Shown here: positions 37,395 through 48,782 of the stretch, one piece after another
Layout: each line of letters begins with the position of its first letter
Numbering within the stretch: the stretch's first letter is position 1
From: Bryoerythrophyllum caledonicum
Lineage: Eukaryota > Streptophyta > Bryopsida > Pottiales > Pottiaceae
Length of the DNA stretch: 64,000 nt
Assembly: GCA_963971425.1 (NCBI GenBank)
Contig: OZ020514.1
Location: 26,462,602-26,526,601 of the forward strand
Direction of reading: 5' to 3'
Notes under the pieces: generated by a model
What the model saw: only the letters and a program-made list of their open reading frames with translations
The model's database searches: none
What the model was told of the DNA's origin: nothing
Program-made: the position numbers and the translations under genes

Positions 37395-38993
37395 TTGCTC
37401 TTAAATACTTACAGTATGGATGCATCTACAGCTACTCCCTCCAAGCGACTCTTTGCCGACGTTGTAGAAGACTCATATGCTGTGAATGTGTCTCAAAGGA
37501 CCCTATGTATTGCGAATTCCACCCAGAAAAAGGTGAAGGCAACAAGTTTGCCTCTCACCGAATATTGGTTAGGGTTTCACACCATGAACACTCTTGCAAG
37601 AAACAAAGGAAACTCTAAAGTCCCCATTGTTGCTATAGAAGAATTAGTAAAAGAAGGTCTTAGCCCCAAAGAAGCAGCTGAAAGCTTCGAAGCAATACCA
37701 TCATACTCATTTGTCCCACAAATGGAATGGTCATCAAAAAGGCTAGATGGGAAGGTGGGCAACCACTTTAATCTCACTCAACTTCCAAGTAAAGTTGAGG
37801 TAGATGAAGATGGCTTTGCATTGGATTACCAAGTTTCAATCCACTTTGAACTTGGTGATCAAATATGGTCAAAAGATGTAGTAATGGATATGACAAAAGC
37901 AAGGCTAAAAGAGATGGAAATTCCCCTTGGCACCAAGATTGGTGAACCAATAGCCATTTTTTGCTACCATCAATCTGATAAATGGAATGGTGGTATCAAA
38001 TTACATCTAAAAAACCCGAAGACGGATGGGAAAGGGCTATTACAAGGATTGAGACCCTTCATCCTCACTTTGGATGAAGGGATTCCACACAAAGGAAAAA
38101 TATGCAAAACATATGATGCCCTAGCCTTCTCACACCTTCTATCGGTCAAAATATCCGGTCCTAGCCTTGTGAATAGAGAATCGCATGACTTGCATGAGGA
38201 GATTGTGAGAGATAGTTTTGCAAGAGGACATGACTTTGAGGTCACGAGTGTTGAAAAGAAAGTGTTATTTGAATTTGCATGGGTTAAAACCCCCTCCCCG
38301 GTACAAGCGGCCAAAGTCAAAGACTACAAAGTCTCATTTGATAATGAGATCTTTGTGCCGGTTGCCGCAACCCGGAAGATGGATGAGGATGAGATTGCCA
38401 AAAAGAATTGCCTAATTTTTATTGCAAAAAACCTCAATAAAACAAAAAGTGAAAAAGAACTAGTTGAGGGGATAAAATCCTTACTCGGGGATGAGAATGT
38501 GGTTGATACATTCTTCAAACTCGAACACGGGAGGCATGTAGGAACTTGCAACATTCAATGCCTAAACGCAGCGGTGTATAAAAAATTTGTCAAACAAAGC
38601 AAAAAACTCCATGGCAAATACATCATGTTTACCCCCCACCCCAAGAGCTTAGATGGTAGTAACAAACCTAGCATAGATGAGTTAACAAGGCTTGGGTTCA
38701 CGGATGTAAACTCGGCCGTGGCAAATGTAGTAATTGCCATATAGAATGGACCAAACAATAGCAACGGTGTCACCCTTCAACAACTTCGGAAAGAAATGAA
38801 GACCATGAAAGGAGAAATAGTGGAAGAAGCTAGACAATATGCGGATCTAGTACAAGCAAATACCATCAAATCACTAAGGGGGGAAATGTCGACCCTTCGA
38901 TCTCAACTAATTGCCACCATCAGGGTGGCAGAAACTCAAGCATCAGAACGGGAGCAAAGAGTGATTGAGAACAAGATAGATACGTCAAACTAA
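37395..38993 (+). pseudogene. Retrotransposon ORF1: RRM-like domain then coiled coil, split by TAG
   Basis: The first part (449 codons, TAG at 38,742-38,744) ends with a beta-alpha-beta pattern, NCLIFIAKNLNKTKSEKEL.. and HVGTCNIQCLNAAVYKKF, like an RNA-recognition fold. Central strands (DYQVSIHFELGD, EPIAIFCYHQSDKW) have no family I recognise. After the TAG the same frame continues (LQQLRKEMKTMKGEIVEEA) into a heptad-like coiled coil and stops at 38,993. RRM plus coiled coil suits an ORF1 protein that binds the element's RNA and self-associates. The stop is probably a nonsense mutation, since the second part keeps a coding character. Confidence 0.7.
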
Positions 38994-39074
38994 TAGTGAC
39001 ATACAACGCTATAATTAATAAAAATAAAATATTATATATTTATACTAAAATATATATTATATACCCCAAAAAAA

Positions 39075-39241
39075 CATAGTATATATATATACTACTAAAC
39101 AAACCAAAAACAAAACAAAAAATAATATAGTATATCTATATACTATTAAACAAACCAAAAACAAAACAAAAAATAATATAGTTTATCTATATACTACCAA
39201 ACTAACCAAAAACAAAACAAAAAACAATATAGCTTATCTAC

Positions 39242-39270
<29 letters not shown>
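39075..39270 (+). repeat. 51-bp tandem repeat (in-frame 17-residue unit) and CAA run
   Basis: The TATAG word recurs with its G at 39,079, 39,130, 39,181 and 39,232, exactly 51 bp apart. The unit includes ACCAAAAACAAAACAAAA. In the ORF2 frame it encodes a Lys/Thr/Asn-rich 17-residue repeat (NNIVYLYT.KQTKNKTK), then (AAC)n as poly-Asn. This frame is open from about 39,055 to the TGA at 39,406. Confidence 0.9.
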
Positions 39271-39272
<2 letters not shown>

Positions 39273-39360
39273 AAGAAAAGGAAAATACAAAAATAATATT
39301 AGTGCAAGACAACAACAAAAACAACAACAAACACAAAAACAACACTCCATATTCCTCCCA

Positions 39361-39438
39361 CTAGTAACCATAAATACTACTTATTACAAACTACTAATTA
39401 TACTTTGAGGAAACATAGAAACTAACCCCGGCCCAATG
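39361..39438 (+). other. 2A-like peptide motif before ORF2
   Basis: In the ORF2 frame, codons 39,409-39,435 read GNIETNPGP, immediately followed by the ATG at 39,436. This fits the 2A consensus D(V/I)ExNPGP except Asn for Asp. Upstream codons give a hydrophobic helix-like run (YYKLLIIL), as in 2A peptides, but TGA at 39,406-39,408 lies between them, so the motif could act here only by readthrough. 2A motifs make ribosomes skip a peptide bond and occur at the N-terminus of ORF2 in several APE-type non-LTR families. Confidence 0.8.
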
Positions 39439-41675
39439 CCAAATGTCTTCCACAACCATCCAAAAACACACAAAAGATTATCAAAAATATATTTTATTCT
39501 GAATACTATAAAACTATACCTCGAATACCAACACCTAGCATCCTCCTTTGCACCACTTCTAAAAAATAATCACACATTTCACCAAACTTTTTCCACCCTC
39601 TACCCCAACATTTCCCGCTACATACACCAAAAAGCCAACCATCCATCCACACATATTTTATTCGCCATAATTACCACCCTTAACCCATCAATAGACGAAT
39701 GCAACAATATCACCAACCAACATTCTACCAACACAAACCCAACACATTGGACAAAGATATTACTAAATACCCTATCCTCCCTACATAATCCCCCTGAAAG
39801 ACATATAGACATACACCACCCATACACAAAATTCCTAGAAGAAAACCAACACCTTTTTGAACACAAAACCTCTCTACATAATGACCTATACAACTTTATT
39901 CATAGCCAAACTCCACCCCCTTCCCCCAATGAACTACAACCAAAATTTCCCTACTTCCCACATAATCTCATCCTTGAAGCTCTTAGATGCTTTGAACCAA
40001 TTCATGCCTACACACACCCTACTCCGACACCCACCCACATCTCCCCTCCACTTTGCAACCACGACAATACAGACAATAGAAACACATATATAACTACATG
40101 GAACGCCTCAACATTAAATACTGCTTTACCATGCATACACAACCTAACCACCCACACCAACACTCCACCCGCCATAATTGCCATACAAGAAACTAAAATA
40201 ACTGCTACTAAATCCAGAAGATACATCCAAAAAACATTCCCAGATTACAAACTTATAATTAATAACACTCATTCTCTCACACGATGTATCCAACAACGAA
40301 GGCCATATACACCGACAAGAGGAGGCCTACTCATGCTCATACATCAATCATATGCCTTCCCCGGGAACATTACTAAAATCCCCACCCCGGCCAATATATC
40401 ACCATATCTTCAAATTATTGAAATTACTAACCGACCCCTTCAACCATGGCTCATTCTTCACCTATACATGCCCTCACACATAGAAGACTCGAGGCTTATC
40501 CCGGAAATCCAAAATTCCATCACTTCACAAATAAATACACATACTAACCATACAATAATAATAGGCGGAGACTTTAATCGAGATATTGCCCTTATTGGAC
40601 GACAAAATGGAGGGGTTTCTACCCCCCCAATGGACATAGACTATCAATGGCAAAATTATATAGATAACCTAGGGTTATATCTAATCCCAACCAATACACA
40701 ATACTCTCGCCAAGGTGGACTCAATTACACACACACCAGTCTAATTGATGGATTTTACATTAGAACATCTAACCATACCCGTTATACATCTACCACAAAT
40801 ACCACAACCAACTTAAACTCGGACCACTTCCCAATCCAACTCAATATACCTCACAACACCCTTATAAGTAGACCTCCCACACCCATCAACTTAAATGATA
40901 CTAAAATACTAAATCCCATCCCAAAAGAAAACCTTTACAACTTTAATACAATATTCTTTGAAAAAAACTCACTACAAATAGACTCCCTTATAGATATTCT
41001 TTCTAACCACCAACACCTCACACAAATACAATGGGAAGAAGCTTGCACGACTCTTGACAAACTTGTTAATGAAATTTCTACTATATTAGAAAAAACTTGT
41101 AAAGCCCCCCCAATTCCACAACTAACACCTAGAACCTCAAAACAAGGAGGATATCTCCCGAGAAAACTAGCTAAAAAGTGGAAACAACATCTTGCCACAT
41201 ACCACACCATTCGTAAAACAATTTACACCGCTAAAACTAATCAAAATTGGCAAATCCACCCCATAATCTCCGAACTACAAAACCTCCGTCACCCTCATAT
41301 CCCACAATTACCACTACCTAACACTTCTCACGAAGAATGGCTAAAAGATATTGCAATCATTGCAAAAACTGCCAATAAAGAAGCTCGGAAAATTACCACA
41401 AAATATGCAAGAGAATGTGTCAAAAAAGCCATATCTTAGTATCGTCAACTATACGAAACTAGCCCAAAAAAGATTAATAGAAAAGTCTTTAAAAATAACA
41501 CAAACCTGCCACTAGATTACATCTTAGACCAAAACAATAACATTCTAACCGGCCCTGATGACATCGCAAACGAAATACATTTTCAACAATCCATTAACAA
41601 TAGACCAACCACCCCCCCATGTCACTTCCAACCACAACACACATCAACATGCACGTGCGGAGTTAGGCAATACCC
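39436..41675 (+). pseudogene. Retrotransposon ORF2 part 1: N-terminal extension and APE-type endonuclease
   Basis: About 210 residues of His/Thr/Asn-rich N-terminal sequence of unknown role precede an exonuclease-endonuclease-phosphatase fold: ITTWNAS (Asn), AIQETKI (Glu), IIGGDFNRD (Asp, Asn), SLIDGFYI and LNSDHFPI (SDH). All main catalytic positions are present, so target-site nicking would be its role. TAG at 41,437-41,439 interrupts it; the frame continues to CHFQPQHTSTCTCG and RQYPWP near 41,660, a Cys-rich stretch just before the expected RT domain. The RT fingers and palm are then missing. Confidence 0.88.
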
Positions 41676-42587
41676 GTGGCCGAAAGAAGTACCACACCCT
41701 ACATATACCTTGGAATAAACCTAGTCCCATCGTTAAAATGGAAAATTCAAATTCACGCTACTACTACAAAACTTATTAAACAATACAAGGAACTTACACT
41801 ATGTCCGGCCACATTGCAACAAAAAATAAAAATGATTGATACCGTCATACGACCGGGTATCTCATATAGTTTCTATGCGATCCCTTATTCCATGCCCGCC
41901 ATAAACAAACTTGATAAAAAAATCATAGCCATACAAAAGAAAATATGCGGACTCCCTAATTGCACGCCCAATATCATAACACAACTCCCCCACAAACTAT
42001 TTGGATTAGAAGCTTTTTCCCTCAAAAATGCCTATCCACGTTGCATTGGAGAACAACTCCAAAATGCACTTAACGACAAGGGACGACTAGGATTAATCTA
42101 TAGTGGACTCCTTCGGCACATCCTTGCCATTTATGGAGGAGCACAATACCTCCAAAGACTTAAAAAAACTGATTGTCTTTGGTCTCCCATTACCCGCACA
42201 CTTTTTCTACTCAAAACAGAAGGTCAAACATTTCTAAAAAGCACACTAGAAGATTTCCTACTAGGCCCCGCGCCGCTCGAACAAAACTAGGCAAATGAAA
42301 TACATAACCTCCCTAGACTTGACCGACAACTATCCGACAAACTCCTACAAAAACTTTTTTCTGCAAACATTACCGATCTAAAACAAATTACACTACCAAA
42401 TGGAACACACCTCATGGACGACAAGAGCTACAAAACATTCTACGGTACCCCTCACAAACTAATAAAAAGTGCACTAAATATTGCTAAACAATTATTTTGT
42501 CATCCTCCATGCCTCCCTATATGCCCCAACCCTTGCACCACTCACGCCACACCGCGCACACTTAAAGACTCATACATCATCGATTAA
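41676..42587 (+). pseudogene. Retrotransposon ORF2 part 2: RT thumb region only
   Basis: YIYLGINLVPSLKWKIQI resembles the start of the RT thumb in non-LTR elements, followed by KMIDTVIRPGISYSFYAIP. This region joins directly to pre-RT sequence at about 41,675, in a different frame. The RT catalytic core with its (F/Y)xDD is absent. A TAG at 42,288-42,290 and TAA at 42,585-42,587 add breaks. The missing part would be well over 1 kb in a full element. Confidence 0.7.
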
Positions 42588-42714
42588 AATAACATCCACC
42601 ACGACACCAACCTCCCATTAATCCCTCCAAACCCGCCACATTCACGACCATATACCCCCCCCACCACATATATTAAAAAATCCTTCCATACACCCAATAA
42701 ACAACATAACCGCG

Positions 42715-43650
42715 CATAAACATAGAAAGTACATTGACTCTTACAACATAAGCAAACAATATACGACATACCTATGTCATTGGTCCCACAATAACACCAC
42801 CTATGCCAAATGGCTCCCACAAAGAAATATTTTCCCTTGGCACAACCCAAATACTTCCTTACATAACACCGAAATCCTCACACAATACTACCTTAGAACT
42901 CAAAACAATCACTACCTAAATATCATACAGTTACACCACCCTCAAACACAACCTCGAGATAGTAGATTTGTCACGCCACCTCTTATTATCCCCTTCCTTA
43001 ACATCTTTACAACCGAATGCAACCCCGAAACAGACATCCTCGTACAAACAAATACTATCAAAATACAACAAGATAATGCCCACATATACGAAAGTAATGG
43101 GATACATCTAATAACCATACCACTCGCTAGACTACAATGGCTGTGAAACCAATATCACAACGCACTACAAACCACCATTAACATTGAACCAATACCCCAA
43201 ACATTTGAAACCAAAATTGTTTGGCTATACCAAAGATATAACTACCATATACCCAAAAATGACCCCCTTAAAAATGCACACTACACACTACACGATCCTA
43301 TCTTAGACTACCTTATTACATCTCTGAAAATAACACATTCATACTTTTCATCCCCCGTTACATGCTCCACAAAAATCTCGAAATTCTACTCTCCATTCGA
43401 ACGTGATAAAATTTTTGGCTCTCTTGGAAAAGCTTTTGATTATAGATGGAGCGGAATAGGCCTTGCACACCCTCACAACGAAGAAGAAATACAACAAGCA
43501 ACACATTGGGCACGCCTAGCGGCAAACAATGATCCCAACCACAACATCACCATTATTATCACTCTCGACACTCATTAGTACCACAACTCTAACCCACACT
43601 TAGGCCCATTTCCGGACTCACACATCATAGTACTATTTGAAGCCGACTCT
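42715..43650 (+). pseudogene. Retrotransposon ORF2 part 3: uncharacterised domain before RNase H
   Basis: Same frame as the downstream RNase H, with TGA at 43,144-43,146 and TAG at 43,576-43,578. The conserved-looking part (about 43,375-43,650) reads FYSPFERDKIFGSLGKAF, WSGIGLAHPHNEEE, ATHWARLAA, TIIITLD and GPFPDSHIIVLFEADS. The order of a Trp, a HPHN turn, a helix, a strand ending in Asp and an aromatic is reminiscent of the second half of amino-methyltransferases such as phage Dam or PCIF1, with HPHN where NPPY/NPPF would be. That likeness is weak and by eye only. The Dualen of Chlamydomonas carries a cysteine protease; no Cys/His pair of that sort is seen here. Confidence 0.45.
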
Positions 43651-45450
43651 ATGACTTATCAAGAACCCACTATACCTCCGCATATACAAATGCCCCGCCT
43701 TGAACCAGCAACCCTACGTATCCTATGTATACATCACCAAACTCGAGAAATAGGCAATCTGGAAAACCTCACCCACCTCACTTTGATAGCAAAAAATCTA
43801 AACATTAACAAGGTATACACCGCAACTGCCTCTCCCACACCCATTTCAACCCGTGTAAACCGCAACAAAAAATGGTCTAAAACCCCCCACACAAACATCT
43901 CAGCATCACCAATTACCGAACTAAACTTCCCCCTCCCCTACTATCAAATTAATACAAACCTTAAATTCGACCCTAACTTTAGCTACTACACTGACGGCTC
44001 CTTTAAAGAACCAACCGAAGTAAGCCCGGGACATTGGCACCGAGAAAAAGCCGGTTATGGGATATACGATTCAACCAAACAAATTAAATTAGGCAAAAGA
44101 CTACATGGACTCCAAAATATTTTAAGAGCCGAAATGATGGCTATACACAAAACCCTTAAAATAATCACCACTCAATACCCAAACGAACCGGCTCACATTT
44201 TTACAGATTGCGTAAATGTATTATATCTCCTTAATACACACATTAAACACCCTACTTTACACAACAGTCATCCAGATAAAACTATCCTTACATCTATGGT
44301 TGCAATGCTCAAAAACCGTACGCAGATTACCACACGCCACAAAGTCCGAGCTCATGCTAATATCAACGGCAATGAACAAGCCGACAAACTAGCAAAGGAA
44401 GGAAGAGAAAAAACCCACAAGAATGCTGAACACCCATACGAACACGCCCATGCCACCCCATATTACTTCCATAGATATGAATGGCCCTCTATGGGCGAGA
44501 CTCCCGATAAAGGCCCCGTACGATTCTTGGACAAATACCTCAAAAAACATGATCTTATAAATAACCAAGAAAAACTTACAGAAAACTTCCCCAATATTGA
44601 CAAATGGACCGGCAACCCAAACATTCACAACATAATGTCCAACAATTTTTGGAAAAACCCCATAATTACGGATCCACAAATCACATGCCTAATCAAATTT
44701 TGCACCGGACAATACATGGGTAATGCCCGCAAACAACTCTTCTTTGGAATAGAAAGATTTCCTACAATTACATGTCCAATTTGTAACACCACGGACCCAG
44801 ACACATGGCTACATGTCCTACTCAAGTGCCAAAACCCCCATATACACTCACTAATTGTCAAAAGACATAATAAAGCCGTATGGGCTATCCGTAAACTACT
44901 TATATCATCAACCAAATCCCGGTGTTTCATTCTCATGAATGCCGGAACCTTTAATGACAACCCACAAGAAAATACGGTCCCTCGTTGGCTATTACCCTGC
45001 ATCTGTCATACTCAAAGATGCCACTGTAATGCAAGATCCAAACCGGACCTACTATGTGTTAGAGGACTTTCATACAAAGACCCCCCACCAAACCACATAG
45101 ACCCTAGTCTAACCATCCAATTTATTGAATTCACATATTGCAATGATAGATTCTTCCCGGACACTATTGCAAACAAAACAAATAAATACCAACCACTACT
45201 TGACGATATTCAAGCACTAGGATGGTAACTAGACCCCCTCATTGTCATCACCGCGGGTGCTAGAGCCACCACCTTCATCCCCTCAATGACAACCCTTGAA
45301 GAAACATTTAAAATTCCCATCACTTCAATCAAAACCACATTTTCAAATATTAACACTATTGCAATTCAACATGCTATGTCGATACTCCTACATAAACGTA
45401 AACTTGAAAACAACCAACCCCTTCCGGACGCTTTAAACCCCCCTTCATAG
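43651..45450 (+). pseudogene. Retrotransposon ORF2 part 4: RNase H, CCHC finger and restriction-like endonuclease
   Basis: The RNase H domain shows YYTDGSFK (Asp), LRAEMMAIHK (Glu), HIFTDCVNVLYLL (Asp) and HANINGNEQADKLAKEG (His/Asp), a complete set. Then CPICNTTDPDTWLHVLLKC fits the CX2CX(7-9)HX4C finger that precedes the endonuclease in R2-type elements. The C-terminus has SKPDLLCV (PD), IQFIEFTYCND (Glu) and KTNKYQPLLDDI (Lys..KY), the PD-(D/E)XK layout of an RLE. TAA at 45,226-45,228 cuts it, but the frame continues with clear coding character (DPLIVITAGARATTF) to TAG at 45,448-45,450. RNase H removes template RNA; RLE nicks target DNA. Confidence 0.85.
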
Positions 45451-46139
45451 ATCTACACTTGCATTCTGCTTTTCACCGTACTTTCCCTCCCTCTTTTAGG
45501 ACTTTTTGGGACCAAGGGTCCTTTGATATAGGTTACTTGGTACTGGATACATAGTGTCCACCCTCGAAAGGGGGAAGTAGTTCCATACTACTAACCCATG
45601 CCCGGTGAACATGGACTTAGTGGTGGAATGAACGGACACTTGACTCACGCCGGCCTCCTCTGGGGACCGGCGTTCTTCTTCTTCTTGGACACTAAGTAGG
45701 AATCCATACAGTAATTGTAAAATGTACAATAAGTGTAGTGACAAAACTATACATCACCCAATGTCAACTACCACTCTAAATGTCAATCCTAGTAAATAGT
45801 GGAACATAAAGTTTTTTACTTGTGGACAATTAGTTTAGGAAACCTTAATCATGGTTCGATTACATCTTGAGCATCATAGTAAAGAAGGGTTGAGTGCATG
45901 TAGAAAAGCAAGAATTTGCAAGAAAGAGCTTGATAATAATCGGACGTAGGTATGGATCAAACAAAAAATATCAAAAATTGGACAAAGTAGAATGTAAAAT
46001 ATGGAGGGAAAATGAAACAACAAGTAGAAGATTGGAAATATAAGAACATTCTTCTGGAAACGAAAATGAGTAAATAAAGGAATAATCGAAAAGGAAAAAA
46101 CTTAAACATACAATAAATATAGAAATACAAGTAAAATAC
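45451..46139. other. Retrotransposon 3' tail and flank, no gene seen
   Basis: 45,451-45,720 is probably the 3' untranslated part of the non-LTR element. It includes a small inverted pair (CCGGCCTCC and GGACCGGCG, 45,650-45,672) and CTTCTTCTTCTT. There is no poly(A) tail. The rest is AT-rich. Confidence 0.4.
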
Positions 46140-46515
46140 TCATTAGATATCCATCACATATTATGCATTCAATGTGCATTACATATTCAGTAAATATTCA
46201 TTAAATACTTATTGAATATTCAAATACACATTAATTTTACATTAGAAATTTATGCACTATTCATTAACTATTCATTAAGAGTGCATTAAATACTCTATAA
46301 ATAATCATTAAATATACAAATATTAATTAAACTATCATAAAATATACTTTTAAAACTTCAAACATTCATTAAGTAAAATTTAAATATTCTTTAATTGTGT
46401 ATAAAAGTTACAGATATACAAACATACATGAATTATCCTATAAAAAATCATTACAAAGTCATTAGTTATTGGCTAATTATATGATTACACATTAAATATT
46501 CAATAGATAATATTA
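46140..46515. repeat. Degenerate ATTAAATATTCATTAA-type repeat
   Basis: Words such as CATTAAATATTCA, ATTCATTAA and CATTAAATA recur about twenty times at 10-20 bp spacing over 375 bp, in a strongly AT-rich tract. Confidence 0.7.
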
Positions 46516-46789
46516 AAAAATATTAAAAAAATGCAAGAGATGGGAATGAGAATAGCTGTAGATAAGACGATAAGAAATTGAGGTTGAAGATGAGACGAAG
46601 AATAAATGCATGGCAATCGGTAGTCAAAACATATTGAGCTTATACAATTTATCAAGTATCAAAATTGTGTGCTAGGGAAGAGTTTTCATAGAGGGCTATT
46701 ACAAAATGAATTGTAGTAGGTGAACAAATGAGGGATAATATTCATGACAATGGTGGCTAAAACTAGTTTCCAACTTGCTGACAAATAGT

Positions 46790-47192
46790 GTACTAGAGAA
46801 AGAGAATCTCCACCGGGGCCGAGGGACCAGAATGCAAGAATAAACACAGTAAAGCCCACTCCGCGAGGCCTAGGCATGTGTCTCGGCCCATTGGAATGGC
46901 GGCGACGGTTCTTCTAAACAATAAATTTACAAATAGTATAGGGAGACCAAAATTCCCCGGGAGCATGTGTTCAATCATGTAATTACACGAGGGAATTAAA
47001 GAAAATCAATATACACCCCAAAAAAAATTAGCCTACTATGGCGTTAGTGTTGGGCGCTGGCGTTCCCTCACAGTGGCCAATTCGGGGATGGTGCAGGGGG
47101 AAAAGGATAACCCCCCTCCCTTCATCTCAAACTTGGGCACCTTCCCGCTGGCGTGGAAAATTCCCCGTCAGGGTGGAGATGCTCTAACTACT
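46790..47192. mobile_element. Possible small Harbinger-like MITE
   Basis: The left side has GAATCTCCACCGGGGCC (46,803) and the right side ends GGTGGAGATGCTCTAA (47,177-47,192), an inverted pair like the GAGCAT-type Harbinger end at 22,447. The interior is GC-richer than the flanks. The left end is imprecise and the target duplication uncertain. Confidence 0.4.
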
Positions 47193-47239
47193 GGATTTGT
47201 ACCGTTAGAGTAAAAGCAAAATGAAGTGAAAAGTAAAGA

Positions 47240-47370
47240 AAAAATTCACACTTTAGCTCTATTAGAGCTAAAGTGTGCACCATCACTAAGTGTAGGGAAC
47301 TAAAAAGGAAGTATGCACACTTTAGCTCCAATAGAGCCAAAGTGTGCACCGACGTTTATTTTATAATTAT
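47240..47370. repeat. Copy 3 of the CTTTAGCTCC repeat
   Basis: Two palindromes (CACACTTTAGCTCTATTAGAGC.. and CACACTTTAGCTCCAATAGAGC..) are separated by GCACCATCACTAAGTG. The tail ACCGACGTTTATTTTATA matches ACCCAACATTTACTTTCTA at 28,235. Confidence 0.75.
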
Positions 47371-48397
47371 ACAATTGCAAGATGTGGTCTTAACATACTT
47401 ATTGTTTGTTCAATTCTCATAGTAAATAATATCAAACTCATAAAAAATCAAAACGTGAATTCAAAGTAATAGAATCTTAAAATCATAGCTTTAAAACTCT
47501 CATAAGTGTGCTTCACCTAATAATTGGTGTAGGAGGAACTTATATACATCGATGGTAATGAATTTACTCCTTGTGTAATGCAGAAATTGAAATCGAGTCA
47601 AGTGAAAGCCAACTGATCCACTAAAACCATGAAAGAAAACTAAACACTATAATCATGTTTCTAACACTAATCACTATAATCGTTCACTTCCGTCTAATCC
47701 AAGTTTGTGTATTATTGAGAAAATGCCAATTTAGAAGTTTTAATTGAGATCATACAAATGAAATTGGAAATAATCACTTTTCTTTTGCTACCTGTTCGTT
47801 GCCCCAGAATATGCAAAATTGTAGTGTTAATGGCCTAGAAAAAATGTGTAGGAAATTTACGAGTACAGAAATACTACACACGCGTAATATCTTGAACTTG
47901 TTCTAGAAAGATTAAATTGGCTTCTTGAAACTCCGAGTATCAATAATAAAGGTGAATGAATTGTGGTGCAACCATACGTTATACCCGAGGGTCTCACCCG
48001 AATATCACGTAGGGTATCCCGAGGGTATCTCGGGAGCACCACACGGCCACAGGGTTTCGACCCTCATGGCTTTAGGTGCCCCCGAAAGTACCCCACGAAA
48101 ACGTGGCGCTCGCTTTTTCTCTTCCCTTTTCCTTGCTGTCCAGGTTTTGTGTGTGTGTTGCGTTGTTGTTTTGTGAGTCTTATGCGTTTGTGCGTTAGTT
48201 CGTCGTTGCGAGTTTGCGGTTTGTGTTGGTTTCATTATCTACAGGGCTTGTTAAGTTTGTGTATACTGTAGAGCTGCGTTTAGGCTTTCGTGCGCAGTTT
48301 ACTGGAGGTTAGGGTTTCATGCGGATAGGGTTTGTAGGACGTGCGATTTTTTCTTGTGTGAGTTCGCGTATACTGTAGCGCTAGAGTTTAGGGCTGT
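47371..48397. other. Intergenic; GC-richer 3' half may be a promoter or leader
   Basis: 47,371-47,960 is AT-rich with nothing recognised. 47,990-48,300 is GC-richer, with a pyrimidine tract (48,113-48,135) and a long GT-rich tract. It precedes the GTGAGTTT minisatellite and the palindrome-bearing element. No gene is supported. Confidence 0.35.
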
Positions 48398-48556
48398 TTG
48401 TGTGAGATTGTTTGAGTTTGTGTGAGTTTGTGTGAGTTTGTGTGAGTTCGTGTGAGTTTTTGTGAGTTTCTGAGAGTTTCTGTGAGTTTCTGTGAGTGTG
48501 TGAGTTTCTGAGAGTTTTTGTGAGTTTTTGTGAGTTCCTGTGAGTGTGTGAGTTTT
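48398..48556. repeat. ~10-bp minisatellite (GTGAGTTTNT)
   Basis: About 16 units of TGTGAGTTTG/TGTGAGTTTC/TGAGAGTTTC in a row. The minus-strand open frames here (Thr-His-Lys-Asn-Ser repeats) result from the repeat. Confidence 0.92.
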
Positions 48557-48782
48557 TGTGAGCACGTAGAGTCTGAAACGGCCCTGCGCGAAGGATTGAC
48601 ATGAATAAGGAACAAGACCTGCAGCTATTTCAGTCGAATTTCTCAGTTTTAAAGGTGACTGCACTCATTCAGTCTTGCATTTATTTCGATAGTTGTGTAG
48701 TTTTGCTTTAGATATGATGTATTGAAACATTATGATAGCATTGCTTTTGATGTATGTGTGAGAAAATAGATGAGATTGTGTA

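Larger units (their letters stand above)
37395..45760 (+). mobile_element. Dualen/RandI-like non-LTR retrotransposon with two endonuclease types, inactive
   Basis: In order: ORF1 with RRM-like and coiled-coil parts (37,395-38,993), an in-frame tandem repeat, a 2A-like motif, then ORF2 with APE-type endonuclease, RT remnants, an uncharacterised domain, RNase H, a CCHC finger and a C-terminal restriction-like endonuclease. This APE plus RLE pairing is the defining feature of Dualen, described in Chlamydomonas. The coding strand is A/C-rich and G-poor throughout, unlike neighbouring DNA. In-frame stops and an RT deletion make it inactive. The 5' end is uncertain (possibly back to 33.7 kb), as is the 3' end (about 45.7 kb, after a CTTCTTCTTCTT run). 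Confidence 0.8.

Noticed and set aside
48317-48664. Minus-strand Thr-His-Lys-Asn frames
   Set aside because: They are low-complexity translation of the 10-bp GTGAGTTT minisatellite.
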